Below are positions 11,141 through 23,614 of a stretch of 64,000 bases of DNA, in pieces; within the stretch, counting starts at the first letter, position 1; each line of letters begins with the position of its first letter. Both the position numbers and the translations under genes were made by a program. This DNA comes from Thysanoteuthis rhombus (taxonomy: Eukaryota; Mollusca; Cephalopoda; Oegopsida; Thysanoteuthidae), in contig OY735236.1 of NCBI GenBank assembly GCA_963457665.1, positions 42,834,142 through 42,898,141 on the forward strand, in the 5' to 3' direction. Below the pieces are notes generated by a model. That model saw nothing but the letters and a program-made list of their open reading frames with translations, did no database searches and was not told the origin of the DNA.

Positions 11141-13889
11141 GCTGAGTCGAAAAATACATCAAATCCACCCGATCCAATGGTACCGTTGCAATCAGCACGT
11201 CAAACTACGCCAGAAAAAGCCATAAAATCGATAGGTAAAAATGACATTCAAAAGACCATTTTTGATGGCTCCCTTATGGATGTGCCTTCTCGACCAATAG
11301 CAGCTTTTTCCATCAAATTAGCTGAGTCGAAAAATACATCAAATCCACCCGATCCAATGGTACCGTTGCAATCAGCACGTCAAACTACGCCAGAAAAAGC
11401 CATAAAATCGATGGGTAAAAATGACATTCAAAACACCATTTTTGATGGCTCCCTTATGGAAGTGCCTTCTCGACCAATAGCGGCTTTTTCCATCAAATTG
11501 GGCTGAGTCGAAAAATACATCAAATCCACCCGATCCAATGGTACCGTTGCAATCAGCACGTCAAACTACGCCAGAAAAAGCCATAAAATCGATAGGTAAA
11601 AATGACATTCAAAAGACCATTTTTGACGGCTTACTGATGTGTGCAGTAAAAATGCATTTTCGGTCAATACTGACTTTTTCAATCAAATTAGGCTGAGTCG
11701 AATAATACATCAAATCCACCCGATCCAATGGTACTTTTGCAATCAGCACGTCAAATTACGCCAGAAAATGCCATAAAATCGATAGGTAAAAATGACATTC
11801 AAAACATCATTTTTGACGGCTTACTGATGTGTGCGGTAAAAATGCATTTTCGGTCAATATTGACTTTTCCCATCAAATTGGGCTGAGTCGAATAATACAT
11901 CAAATCCACCCGATCCAATGGTACCGTTGCAATCAGCACGTCAAACTACGCCAGAAAAAGCCATAAAATCGATAGGTAAAAATGACATTCAAATGACCAT
12001 TTTTGATGGTTCCCTTATTGAAGTGCCTTCTCGACCAATAGCAGCTTTTTCCATCAAATTGGGCTGAGTCAAAAATACATCAAATCCACCCGATCCAATG
12101 GTACCGTTGCAATCAGCACGTCAAACTACGCCAGAAAAAGCCATAAAATCAATAGGTAAAAATGACATTCAAAAGACCATTTTTGATGGCTCCCTTATGG
12201 AAGTGCCTTCTCGACCAATAGCGGCTTTTTCCATCAAATTGGGCTGAGTCGAAAAATACATCAAATCCACCCGATCCAATGGTACCGTTGCAATCAGCAC
12301 GTCAAACTACGCCAGAAAAAGCCATAAAATCGATAGGTAAAAATGACATTCAAAAGACCACTTTTGATGGCTCCCTTATGGAAGTGCCTTCTCGACCAAT
12401 AGCGGCTTTTTCCATCAAATTGGGCTGAGTCGAAAAATACATCAAATACACCCGATCCAATGGTACCGTTGCAATCAGCACGTCAAACTACGCCAGAAAA
12501 AGCCATAAAATCGATAGGTAAAAATGACATTCAAAAGACCATTTTTGACAGCTTACTGATGTGTGCGGTAGAAATGCATTTTAGGTCAATATTGACTTTT
12601 TCCATCAAATTGGGCTGAGTCGAAATATACATCAAATCCACCCGATCCAATGGTACTTTTGCAATCAGCACGTCAAACTACGCCAGAAAAAGCCATAAAA
12701 TCGATAGGTAAAAATGACATTCAAAAGACCATTTTTGATTGCTCCCTTATGGAAGTGCCTTTTCGACCAATAGCGGCTTTTTCCATCAAATTGGGCTGAG
12801 TTGAAAAATACATCAAATCGACCCGATCCAATGGTACCGTTGCAATCAGCACGTCAAACTACGCCAGAAAAAGCCATAAAATCGATAGGTAAAAATGACA
12901 TTCAAAAGACCATTTTTGATGGCTCCCTTATGGAAGTGCCTTCTCGACCAATAGCGGCTTTTTCCATCAAATTGGGCTGAGTCGAAAAATACATCAAATC
13001 CACCCGATCCAATGGTACCGTTGCAATCAGCACGTCAAACTACGCCAGAAAAAGCCATAAAATCGATAGGTAAAAATGACATTCAAAAGACCATTTTTGA
13101 TGGCTCCCTTATGGAAGTGCCTTCTCGACCAATAGCGGCTTTTTCCATCAAATTGGGATGAGTCGAAAAATACATCAAATCCACCCGATCCAATGGTACC
13201 GTTGCAATCAGCACGTCAAACTACGCCAGAAAAAGCCATAAAATCGATAGGTAAAAATGACATTCAAAAGACCATTTTTGACAGCTTACTGATGTGTGCG
13301 GTAAAAATGCATTTTCGGTCAATATTGACTTTTCCCATCAAATTAGGCTGAGTCGAATAATACATCAAATCCACCCGATCCAATGGTACCGTTGCAATCA
13401 GCACGTCAAACTACGCCAGAAAAAGCCATAAAATCGATAGGTAAAAATGACATTCAAATGACCATTTTTGATGGCTCCCTTATGGAAGTGCTTTCTCGAA
13501 CAATAGCGGCTTTTTCCATCAAATTGGGCTGAGTCGAAAAATACATCAAATCCACCCGATCCAATGGTACCGTTGCAATCAGCACGTCAAACTACGCCAG
13601 AAAAAGCCATAAAATCGATAGGTAAAAATGACATTCAAAAGACCATTTTTGATGGCTCCCTTATGGAAGTGCCTTCTCGACCAATAGCGGCTTTTTCCAT
13701 CAAATTGGGCTGAGTCGAAAAATACATCAAATCCACCCGATCCAATGGTACCGTTGCAATCAGCACGTCAAACTACGCCAGAAAAAGCCATAAAATCAAT
13801 AGGTAAAAATGACATTCAAAAGACCATTTTTGAAGGCTCCCTTATGGAAGTGCCTTCTCGACCAATAGCGGCTTTTTCCATCAAATTGG
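11141..13889 (+). repeat. 15-monomer higher-order repeat, copy 2 (2749 bp)
   Basis: This is an immediate tandem copy of 8391-11140 with B units at 11502, 11692, 12424 and 13157. Differences I noticed by eye are few. They include one base lost at the start of unit 12063 (GTCAAAAATAC), GAAATATAC in unit 12614, CTTTTCG versus CTTCTCG near 12760, GATAGG versus GATTGG in unit 13528, and CACGTC versus CATGTC in unit 11882. Homology stops after the TTTTGAAGGC unit at 13709. Confidence 0.95.
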
Positions 13890-16269
13890 GCTGAGTCGAA
13901 AAATACATCAAATCCACCCGATCCAATGGTACCGTTGCAATCAGCACGTCAAACTACGCCAGAAAAAGCCATAAAATCGATAGGTAAAAATGACATTCAA
14001 AAGACCACTTTTGATGGCTCCCTTATGGAAGTGCCTTCTCGACCAATAGCGGCTTTTTCCATCAAATTGGGCTGAGTCGAAAAATACATCAAATCCACCC
14101 GATCCAATGGTACCGTTGCAATCAGCACGTTTAACTACGCCAGAAAAAGCCATAAAATCAATAGGTAAAAATGACATTCAAAAGACCATTTTTGATGGCT
14201 CCCTTATGGAAGTGCCTTCTCGACCAATAGCGGCTTTTTCCATCAAATTGGGCTGAGTCGAAAAATACATCAAATCCACCCGATCCAATGGTACCGTTGC
14301 AATCAGCACGTCAAACTACGCCAGAAAAAGCCATAAAATCGATAGGTAAAAATGACATTCAAAAGACCATTTTTGACGGCTTACTGATGTGTGCGGTGAA
14401 AATGCATTTTCGGTCAATATTGACTTTTTCCATTAAATTAGGCTGAGTCGAAAAATACATCAAATCCACCCGATCCAATGGTACCGTTGCAATCAGCACG
14501 TCAAACTACGCCAGAAAAAGCCATAAAATCGATAGGTAAAAATGACATTCAAAAGACCATTTTTGATGGCTCCCTTATGGAAGTGCCTTCTCGACCAATA
14601 GCGGCTTTTTCCATCAAATTGGGCTGAGTCGAAAAATACATCAAATCCACCCGATCCAATGGTACCGTTGCAATCAGCACGTCAAACTACGCCAGAAAAA
14701 GCCATAAAATCGATAGGTAAAAATGACATTCAAAAGACCATTTTTGATGGCTCCCTTATGGAAGTGCCTTCTCGACCAATAGCGGCTTTTTCCATCAATT
14801 TGGGCTGAGTCGAAAAATACATCAAATCCACCCGATCCAATGGTACCGTTGCAATCAGCACGTCAAACTACGCCAGAAAAAACCATAAAATCGATAGGTA
14901 AAAATGACATTCAAAAGACCATTTTTGACGGCTTACTGATGTGTGCAGTAAAAATGCATTTTCGGTCAATATTGACTTTTTCAATCAAATTAGGCTGAGT
15001 CGAATAATACATCAAATCCACCCGATCCAATGGTACTTTTGCAATCAGCACGTCAAACTACGCCAGAAAAAGCCATAAAATCGATAGGTAAAAATGACAT
15101 TCAAAAGACCATTTTTGACGGCTTACTGATGTGTGCGGTAGAAATGCATTTTTGGTCAATATTGACTTTTCCCATCAAATTGGGCTGAGTCAAAAAATAC
15201 ATCAAATCCACCCGATCCAATGGTACCGTTGCAATCAGCACGTCAAACTACGCCAGAAGAAGCCATAAAATCGATAGGTAAAAATGACATTCAAAAGACC
15301 ATTTTTGATGGCTCCCTTATGGAAGTGCCTTCTCGACCAATAGCGGCTTTTTCCATCAAATTGGGCTGAGTCGAAAAATACATCAAATCCACCCGATCCA
15401 ATGGTACCGTTGCAATCAGCACGTCAAACTACGCCAGAAAAAGCCATAAAATTGATAGGTAAAAATGACATTCAAAAGACCATTTTTGATGGCTCCCTTA
15501 TGGAAGTGCCTTCTCGACCAATAGCGGCTTTTTCCATCAAATTGGGCTGAGTCGAAAAATACATCATATCCACCTGATCCAATGGTACCGTTGCAATCAG
15601 CACGTCAAACTACGCCGGAAAAAGACATAAAATCGATAGGTAAAAATGACATTCAAAAGACAATTTTTGATGGCTCCCTTATGGAAGTGCCTTCTCGACC
15701 AATAGCGGCTTTTTCCATCAAATTGGGCTGAGTCGAAAAATACATCAAATCCACCCGATCCAATGGTACCGTTGCAATCAGCACGTCAAACTACGCCAGA
15801 AAAAGCCATAAAATCGATAGGTAAAAATGACATTCAAAAGACCATTTTTGATGGCTCCCTTATGGAAGTGCCTTCTCGACCAATAGCGGCTTTTTCCATC
15901 AAATTGGGCTGAGTTGAAAAATACATCAAATCCACCCGATCCAATGGTACCGTTGCAATCAGCACGTCAAACTACGCCAGAAAAAGCCATAAAATCGATA
16001 GGTAAAAATGACATAAAAAAGACCATTTTTGATGGCTCCCTTATGGAAGTGCCTTCTCGACCAGTAGCGGCTTTTTCTATCAAATTGGGCTGAGTCGAAA
16101 AATACATCAAATCCACCCGATCCAATGGTACCGTTGCAATCAGCACGTCAAACTACGCCAGAAAAAGCCATAAAATCGATAGGTAAAAATGACATTCAAA
16201 AGACCATTTTTGATGGCTCCCTTATGGAAGTGCCTTCTCGACCAATAGCAGCTTTATCCATCAAATTGG
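13890..16269 (+). repeat. Satellite segment, mostly type A
   Basis: Thirteen units, with B at 14252, 14804 and 14994. The B at 14804 carries AAAAAACCATAAAATC. The A unit at 15546 carries CATATCCACC, AAAGACAT and AGACAATTTTT, and the unit at 16089 has GCTTTATCC. The same markers appear in the same order at 26909-28193, and the first part recurs at 61864-62424. No other sequence is present. Confidence 0.91.
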
Positions 16270-18292
16270 GCTGGGTCGAAAAATACATCAAATCCACCCG
16301 ATCCAAATGGTACCGTTGCAATCAGCACGTCAAACTACGCCAGAAAAAGCCATAAAATCGATAGGTAAAAAATGACATTCAAAAGACCATTTTTGATGGC
16401 TCCCTTATGGAAGTGCCTTCTCGACCAATAGCGGCCTTCTCCATCAAATTGGGCTGAGTCGAAAAATACATCAAATCCACCCGATCCAATGGTACCGTTG
16501 CAATCAGCACATCAAACTACGCCAGAAAAAGCCATAAAATCGATAGGTAAAAATGAAATTCAAAAGACCATTTTTGACGGCTTACTGATGTGTGCAGTAG
16601 AAATGCATTTTTTGTCAATATTGACTTTTCCCATCAAATTGGGCTGAGTCGAAAAATACATCAAATCCACCCGATCCAATGGTACCGTTGCAATCAGCAT
16701 GTCAAAAAAACGCCAGAAAAAGCCATAAAATCGATAGGTAAAAATGACATTCAAAAGACATTTTTGATGGCTTACTGATGTGTGCAGTAAAAATGCATTT
16801 TCGGTCAATATTGGTTATTTCCATCAAATTGGGTTGAGTCGAAGAATACATCAAATCCACCCGATCCAATGGTACCCGTTGCAATCAGCACGTCAAACTA
16901 CGCCAGAAAAAGCCATAAAATCGATAGGTAAAAATGACATTGAAAAGACCATTTTTGATGGCTCCTTTATGGAAGTGCCTTCTCGACCAATAGCAGCTTT
17001 TTCCATCAAATTGGGCTGAGTCGAAAAATACATCAATTCCACCCGATCCAATGGTACCGTTGCAATCAGCACGTCAAACTACACCAGAAAAAGCATAGAA
17101 TCGATAGGTAAAAATGACATTCAAAAGACCATTTTTGATGGCTCCCTTATGGAAGTGCCTTCTCGACCAATAGCAACTTTTTCCAGCAAATTGGGCTGAG
17201 TCGAAAAAATACATCAAATCCACCCGATCCAATGGTACCGTTGCAATCAGCACGTCGAACTGTGCCAGAAAAAGCCATAAAATCGATAGGTAAAAATGAC
17301 ATCCAAAAGACCATTTTTGACGGCTTACTGATGTGTTCGGTAAAAATGCATTTTCGGTCAATATTGACTTTTTCAATCAAATTAGGCTGAGTCGAATAAT
17401 ACATCAAATCCAACCGATCCAATGGCACTTTTCAATCAGCACGTCAAATTACGCCAGAAAAAGCCATAAAATCGATAGGTAAAAATGACATTCGAAAGAC
17501 CATTTTTGACGGCTTACTGATGTGTGCGGTAGAAATGCATTTTTGGTCAATATTGACTTTTCCCATCAAATTGGGCTGAGTCGAAAAATACATCAAATCC
17601 ACCCGATCCAATGGTTGCAATCAGCACGTCAAACTACGCCAGAAAAAGCCATAAAATCGATAGGTAAAAATGACATTCAAATGACCATTTTTGATGGCTC
17701 CCTTATGGAAGTGCTTTCTCGACCAATAGCGGCTTTTTCCATCAAATTGGGCTGAGTCGAAAAATACATCAAATCCACCCGATCCAATGGTACCGTTGCA
17801 ATCAGCACGTCAAACTACGCCAGAAAAAGCCATAAAATCGATAGGTAAAAATGACATTCAAAAGACCATTTTTGATGGCTCCCTTATGGAAGTGCCTTCT
17901 CGACCAATAGCAGCTTTTTCCATCAAATTGGGCTGAGTCGAAAAATACATCAAATCCACCCGATCCAATGGTACCGTTGCAATCAGCACGTCAAACTACG
18001 CCAGAAAAAGCCATAAAATCAATAGGTAAAAATGACATTCAAAAGACCATTTTTGATGGCTCCCTTATGGAAGTGCCTTCTCGACCAATAGCGGCTTTTT
18101 CCATCAAATTGGGCTGAGTCGAAAAATACATCAAATCCACCCGATCCAATGGTACCGTTGCAATCAGCACGTCAAACTACGCCAGAAAAAGCCATAAAAT
18201 CGATAGGTAAAAATGACATTCAAAAGACCATTTTGATGGCTCCCTTATTGAAGTGCCTTCTCGACCAATAGCGGCTTTTTCCATCAAATTGG
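16270..18292 (+). repeat. Indel-dense satellite segment
   Basis: Eleven units, with B at 16453, 16643, 17195 and 17386. Unit lengths depart from 181/190 in most of them: 183 (16270), 182 (16833), 180 (17015), 191 (17195), 189 (17386), 176 (17575) and 180 (18113). The unit at 16643 has one insertion and one deletion that cancel. Visible changes are an extra A in GATCCAAATGG and in GGTAAAAAATG, an extra C in GGTACCCG, a lost C in AAGACATTTTT, and AAAGCATAG. There is also a 5-base loss that removes TACCG from unit 17575. Most are single bases in short homopolymers. Marker content is otherwise that of 302-1224. Confidence 0.9.
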
Positions 18293-18654
18293 GCTGAGTC
18301 AAAAAATACATCAAATCCACCCGATCCAATGGTACCGTTGCAATCAGCACGTCAAACTACGCCAGAAAAAGCCATAAAATCGATAGGTAAAAATGACATT
18401 CAAAAGACCATTTTTGTTGGCTCCCTTATGGAAGTGCCTTCTCGACCAATAGCAGCTTTTTCCATCAAATTGGGCTGAGTCGAAAAATACATCAAATCCA
18501 CCCGATCCAATGGTACCGTTGCAATCAGCACGTCAAACTACGCCAGAAAAAGCCATAAAATCGATAGGTAAAAATGACATTCAAAAGACCATTTTTGATG
18601 GCTCCCTTATGGAAGTGCCTCCTCGACCAATAGCGGCTTTTTCCATCAAATTGG

Positions 18655-18844
18655 GCTGAGTCGAAAAATACATCAAATCCATCCAATCTAATGGTACCGT
18701 TGCAATCAGCACGTCAAACTACGCCAGAAAAAGCCATAAAATCGATAGGTAAAAATGACATTCAAAAGACCATTTTTGACGGCTTACTGATGTGTGCGGT
18801 AAAAATGCATTTTCGGTCGATAGCGGCTTTTTCCATCAAATTGG
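18655..18844 (+). repeat. Hybrid B/A monomer, first copy
   Basis: The unit is B through ATGCATTTTCGGTC and then continues GATAGCGGCTTTTTCC, which is the type A ending, instead of AATATTGACTTTTTCC. Length stays 190 bp. It looks like an exchange or conversion tract from an A unit covering the last ~30 bp. It also carries CATCCAATCTAATGG near the start, shared (as CACCCAATCTAATGG) with the second hybrid at 19388. Confidence 0.9.
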
Positions 18845-19387
18845 GCTGAGTCGAAAAATACATCAAATCCACCCGATCCAATGGTACCGTTGCAATCAGC
18901 ACGTCAAACTACGCCAGAAAAAGCCATAAAATCAGTAGGTAAAAATGACATTCAAAAGACCATTTTTGATGGCTCCCTTATGGAAGTGCCTTCTCGACCA
19001 ATAGCGGCTTTTTCCATCAAATTGGGCTGAGTCGAAAAATACATCAAATCCACCCGATCCAATGGTACCGTTGCAATCAGCACGTCAAACTACGCCAGAA
19101 AAAGCCATAAAATCGATAGGTAAAAATGACATTCAAAAGACCATTTTTGATGGCTCCCTTATGGAAGTGCCTTCTCGACCAATGGCAGCTTTTTCCATCA
19201 ATTTGGGATGAGTCGAAAAATACATCAAATCCACCCGATCCAATGGTACCGTTGCAATCAGCACGTCAAACTACGCCAGAAAAAGCCATAAAATCGATAG
19301 GTAAAAATGACATTCAAAAGACCATTTTTGATGGCTCCCTTATGGAAGTGCCTTATCGATCAATAGCGGCTTTTTCCATCAAATTGG

Positions 19388-19577
19388 GCTGAGTCGAAAA
19401 ATACATCAAATCCACCCAATCTAATGGTACCGTTGCAATCAGCACGTCAAACTACGGCAGAAAAAGCCATAAAATCGATAGGTAAAAATGACATTCAAAA
19501 GACCATTTTTGACGGCTTACTGATGTGTGCGGTAAAAATGCATTTTCGGTCGATAGCGGCTTTTTCCATCAAATTGG
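19388..19577 (+). repeat. Hybrid B/A monomer, second copy
   Basis: The junction is the same as at 18655 (CGGTCGATAGCGGC), 733 bp or four units downstream (three A and one B). The shared junction and the shared CAATCTAATGG imply that the hybrid formed once and was then duplicated, not that the exchange happened twice. Confidence 0.9.
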
Positions 19578-21586
19578 GCTGAGTCGAAAAATACATCAAA
19601 TCCACCCGATCCAATGGTACCGTTGCAATCAGCACGTCAAACTACGCCAGAAAAAGCCATAAAATCGATAGGTAAAAATAACATTCAAAAGACCATTTTT
19701 GATGGCTTACTGATGTGTGCGGTAAAAATGCATTTTCGGTCAATATTGGCTATTTCCATCAAATTGGGCTGAGTCGAAGAATACATCAAATCCACCCGAT
19801 CCAATGGTACCGTTGCAATCAGCATGTCAAACTACGCCAGAAAAAGCCATAAAATCGATAGGTAAAAATGACATTCAAAAGACCATTTTTGATGGCTCCC
19901 TTATGGAAGTGCCTTCTCGACCAATAGCGGCTTTTTCCATCAAATTGGGCTGAGTCGAAAAATACATCAAATCCACCCGATCCAATGGTACCGTTGCAAT
20001 CAACACGTTAAACTACGCCAGAAAAAGCCATAAAATCGATAGGTAAAAATGACATTCAAATTACCATTTTTGATGGCTCCCTTCATGAAGTGCATTATCG
20101 ACCAATAGCGGCTTTTTCCATCAAATTGGGCTGAGTCGAAAAATACATCAAATCCACCCGATCCAATGGTACCGTTGCAATAAGCACGTCAAACTACGCC
20201 AGAAAAAGCCATAAAATCAATAAGTAAGAATGACAGTCAAAAGACCATTTTTGATGGCTCCCTTATGGAAGTGCCTTCTCGACCAATAGCAGTTTTCTCC
20301 ATCAAATTGGACTGAGTGGAAAAATACATCAAATCCACCCGATCCAATAGTACCGTTGCAATCAGTACGTCAAACTACGCCAGAAAAAGCCATAAAATCG
20401 ATAGGTAAAAATGACATTCAAAAGACCATTTTTGATGGCTCCCTTATGGAAGTGCCTTCTCGACCAATAGCGGCTTTTTCCATCAAATTGGGCTGAGTCG
20501 AAAAATACATCAAATCCACCCGATCCAATGGTACCGTTGCAATCAGCACGTCCAAATACGTCAGAAAAAGCCATAAAATCGATAGGTAAAAATGACATTC
20601 AAAAGACCATTTTTGACGGCTTACTGATGTGTGCGGTAAAAATGCATTTTCGGTCAATATTGGCTATTTCCATCAAATTGGGCTGAGTCGAAAAATACAT
20701 CAAATCCACCCGATCCAATGGTACCAGTGCAATCAGCACGTCAAACTACGCCAGAAAAAGCCATAAAATCGATAGGTAAAAATGACATTCAAAAGACCAT
20801 TTCTGATGGCTCTCTTATGGAAGTGCCTTCTCGACCAATAGCGGCTTTTTCCATCAAATTGGGCTGAGTCGAAAAATACATCAAATCCACCCGATCCAAT
20901 GGTACTGTTGCAATCAGCACGTCAAACTGCGCCAGAAAAAGCCATAAAATCGATAGGTAAAAATGACATTCAAATTACCATTTTTGATGGCTCCCTTCAT
21001 GAAGTGCATTATCGACCAATAGCGGCTTTTTCCATCAAATTGGGCTGAGTCGAAAAATACATCAAATCCACCCGATCCAATGGTACCGTTGCAATAAGCA
21101 CGTCAAACTACGCCAGAAAAAGCCATAAAATCAATAAGTAAGAATGACAGTCAAAAGACCATTTTTGATGGCTCCCTTATGGAAGTGCCTTCTCGACCAA
21201 TAGCAGTTTTCTCCATCAAATTGGACTGAGTGGAAAAATACATCAAATCCACCCGATCCGATGGTACCGTTGCAATCAGCACCTCAAACTGCGCCAGAAA
21301 AAGCCATAAAATCGATAGGTAAAAATGACATTCAGAAGACCATTTTTGATGGCTCCCTTATTGAAGTGCCTTCTCGACCAATAGCGGCTTTTTCCATCAA
21401 ATTGGGCTGAGTCGAAAAATACATCAAATCAACCCGATCCAATGGTACCGTTGCAATCAGCACGTCAAACTACGCCAGAAAAAGCCATAAAATCGATGGG
21501 TAAAAATGACATTCAAAAGACCATTTTTGATGGCTCCCTTATGGAAGTGCCTTCTCGACCAATAGCGGCTTTTTCCCTCAAATTGG

Positions 21587-23424
21587 GCTGAGTCGAAAAA
21601 TACATCAAATCCACCCGATCCAATGGTACCGTTGCAATCAGCACGTCAAACTACGCCAGAAAAAGCCATAAAATCGATAGGTAAAAATGACATTCAAAAG
21701 ACCATTTTTGACGGCTTACTGATGTGTGCGGTAAAAATGCATTTTCGGTCAGTATTGACTTTTTCAATCAAATTAGGCTGAGTCGAATAATACATCAAAT
21801 CCACCCGATCCAATGGTACTTTTGCAATCAGCACGTCAAATTACACCAGAAAAAGCCATAAAATCGATAGGTAAAAAATGACATTCGAAAGACCATTTTT
21901 GACGGCTTACTGATGTGTGCGGTAGAAATGCATTTTTGGTCAATATTGACTTTTCCCATCAAATTGGGCTGAGTCGAAAAATACATCAAATCCACCCGAT
22001 CCAATGGTACCGTTGCAATCAGCACGTCAAACTACGCCAGAAAAAGCCATAAAATCGATAGGTAAAAATGACATTCGAATGACCATTTTTGATGGCTCCC
22101 TTATGGAAGTGCTTTCTCGACCAATAGCGGCTTTTTCCATCAAATTGGGCTGAGTCGAAAAATACATCAAATCCACCCGATCCAATGGTACCGTTGCAAT
22201 CAGCACGTCAAACTACGCCAGAAAAAGCCATAAAATCGATAGGTAAAAATGACATTCAAAAGACCATTTTTGATGGCTCCCTAATGGAAGTGCCTTCTCG
22301 ACCAATAGCGGCTTTTTCCATCAAATTGGGCTGAGTCGAAAAATACATCAAATCCACCCGATCCAATGATACCGTTGCAATCAGCACGTCAAACTACGCC
22401 AGAAAAAGCCATAAAATCGATAGGTAAAAATGACATTCAAAAGACCATTTTTGATGGCTCCCTTATGGAAGTGCCTTCTCGACCAATAGCGGCTTTTTCC
22501 ATCAAATTGGGCTGAGTCGAAAAATACATCAAATCCACCCGATCCAATGGTACCGTTGCAATCAGCACGTCAAACTACGCCAGAAAAAGCCATAAAATCG
22601 ATAGGTAAAAATGACATTCAAAAGACCATTTTTGACGGCTTACTGATGTGTGCGGTAGAAATGCATTTTCGGTCAATATTGACTTTTTCCATCAAATTGG
22701 GCTGAGTCGAAAAATACATCAAATCCACCCAATCCAATGGTACTTTTGCAATCAGCACGTCAAACTACGCCAGAAAAAGCCCTAAAATCGATAGGTAAAA
22801 ATGACATTCAAAAGACCATTTTTGATGGCTCCCTTATGGAAGTGCCTTCTCGACCAATAGCGGCTTTTTCCATCAAATTGGGCTGAGTCGAAAAATACAT
22901 CAAATCCACCCGATCCAATGGTACCGTTGCAATCAGCACGTCAAACTACGCCAGAAAAAGCCATAAAATCGATAGGTAAAAATGAAATTCAAAAGACCAT
23001 TTTTGATGGCTCCCTTATGGAAGTGCCTTCTCGACCAATAGCGGCTTTTTCCATCAAATTGGGCTGAGTCGAAAAATACATTAAATCCACCCGATCCAAT
23101 GGTACCGTTGCAATCAGCACGTCAAACTACGCCAGAAAAAGCCATAAAATCGATAGGTAAAAATGACATTCAAAAGACCATTTTTGATGGCTCCCTTATG
23201 GAAGTGCCTTCTCGACCAATAGCGGCTTTTTCCATCAAATTGGGCTGAGTCAAAAAATACATCAAATCCACCCGATCCAATGGTACCGTTGCAATCAGCA
23301 CGTCAAACTACGCCAGAAAAAGCCATAAAATCGATGGGTAAAAATGACATTCAAAAGACCATTTTTGATGGCTCCCTTATGGAAGTGCCTTTTCGACCAA
23401 TAGCGGCTTTTTCCATCAAATTGG
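21587..23424 (+). repeat. 10-monomer higher-order block (B B A A A B A A A A)
   Basis: B units start at 21587, 21777 and 22511; the second B is 191 bp with an extra A in GGTAAAAAATG. Ordered markers are ACTTTTGC with AAATTAC in the second B, GTGCTTTCTCG in the next A, and ACTTTTGC with GCCCTAAAATC after the third B. GATGGGTAAAAATG lies in the last A before the next B pair. The order matches 28936-30590 (one A fewer) and 30591-32427. Confidence 0.85.
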
Positions 23425-23614
23425 GCTGAGTCGAAAAATACATCAAATCCACCCGATCCAATGGTACCGTTGCAATCAGCACGTCAAACTACGCCAGAAA
23501 AAGCCATAAAATCGATAGGTAAAAATGACATTCAAAAGACCATTTTTGACGGCTTACTGATGTGTGCGGTAAAAATGCATTTTCGGTCAATATTGACTTT
23601 TTCAATCAAATTAG
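23425..23614 (+). repeat. Type B monomer, reference copy (190 bp)
   Basis: This is a representative of the minor class (88 of 348 units). It is homologous to type A at unit positions 1-123 and from about CAATCAAATT onward. The segment between is diverged and 9 bp longer: GACGGCTTACTGATGTGTGC, then GGTAAAAATGCATTTTCGG, then TCAATATTGAC. The 12-bp perfect palindrome AAAATGCATTTT lies at unit positions 148-159 and contains an ATGCAT site, which type A lacks. In many copies the unit ends TTAGG instead of TTGGG. B units often occur in adjacent pairs, and the second of a pair often has ACTTTTGC and AAATTACG near its start. The GGCTTTTTC arm of the A-type inverted repeat is altered to GACTTTTTC. Confidence 0.93.

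Larger units (their letters stand above)
18293..21586 (+). repeat. Satellite segment with hybrid B/A units and repeated A-c/A-s pairs
   Basis: Eighteen units. B-length units start at 18655, 19388, 19578 (B'-like) and 20492. A-c/A-s pairs lie at 19949-20310 and 20863-21224. The two pairs, with the A and B units between them, suggest a 5-unit duplication with a period of 914 bp (19949 to 20863). The hybrid B units at 18655 and 19388 are 733 bp apart. No gene or unique sequence is present. Confidence 0.91.
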
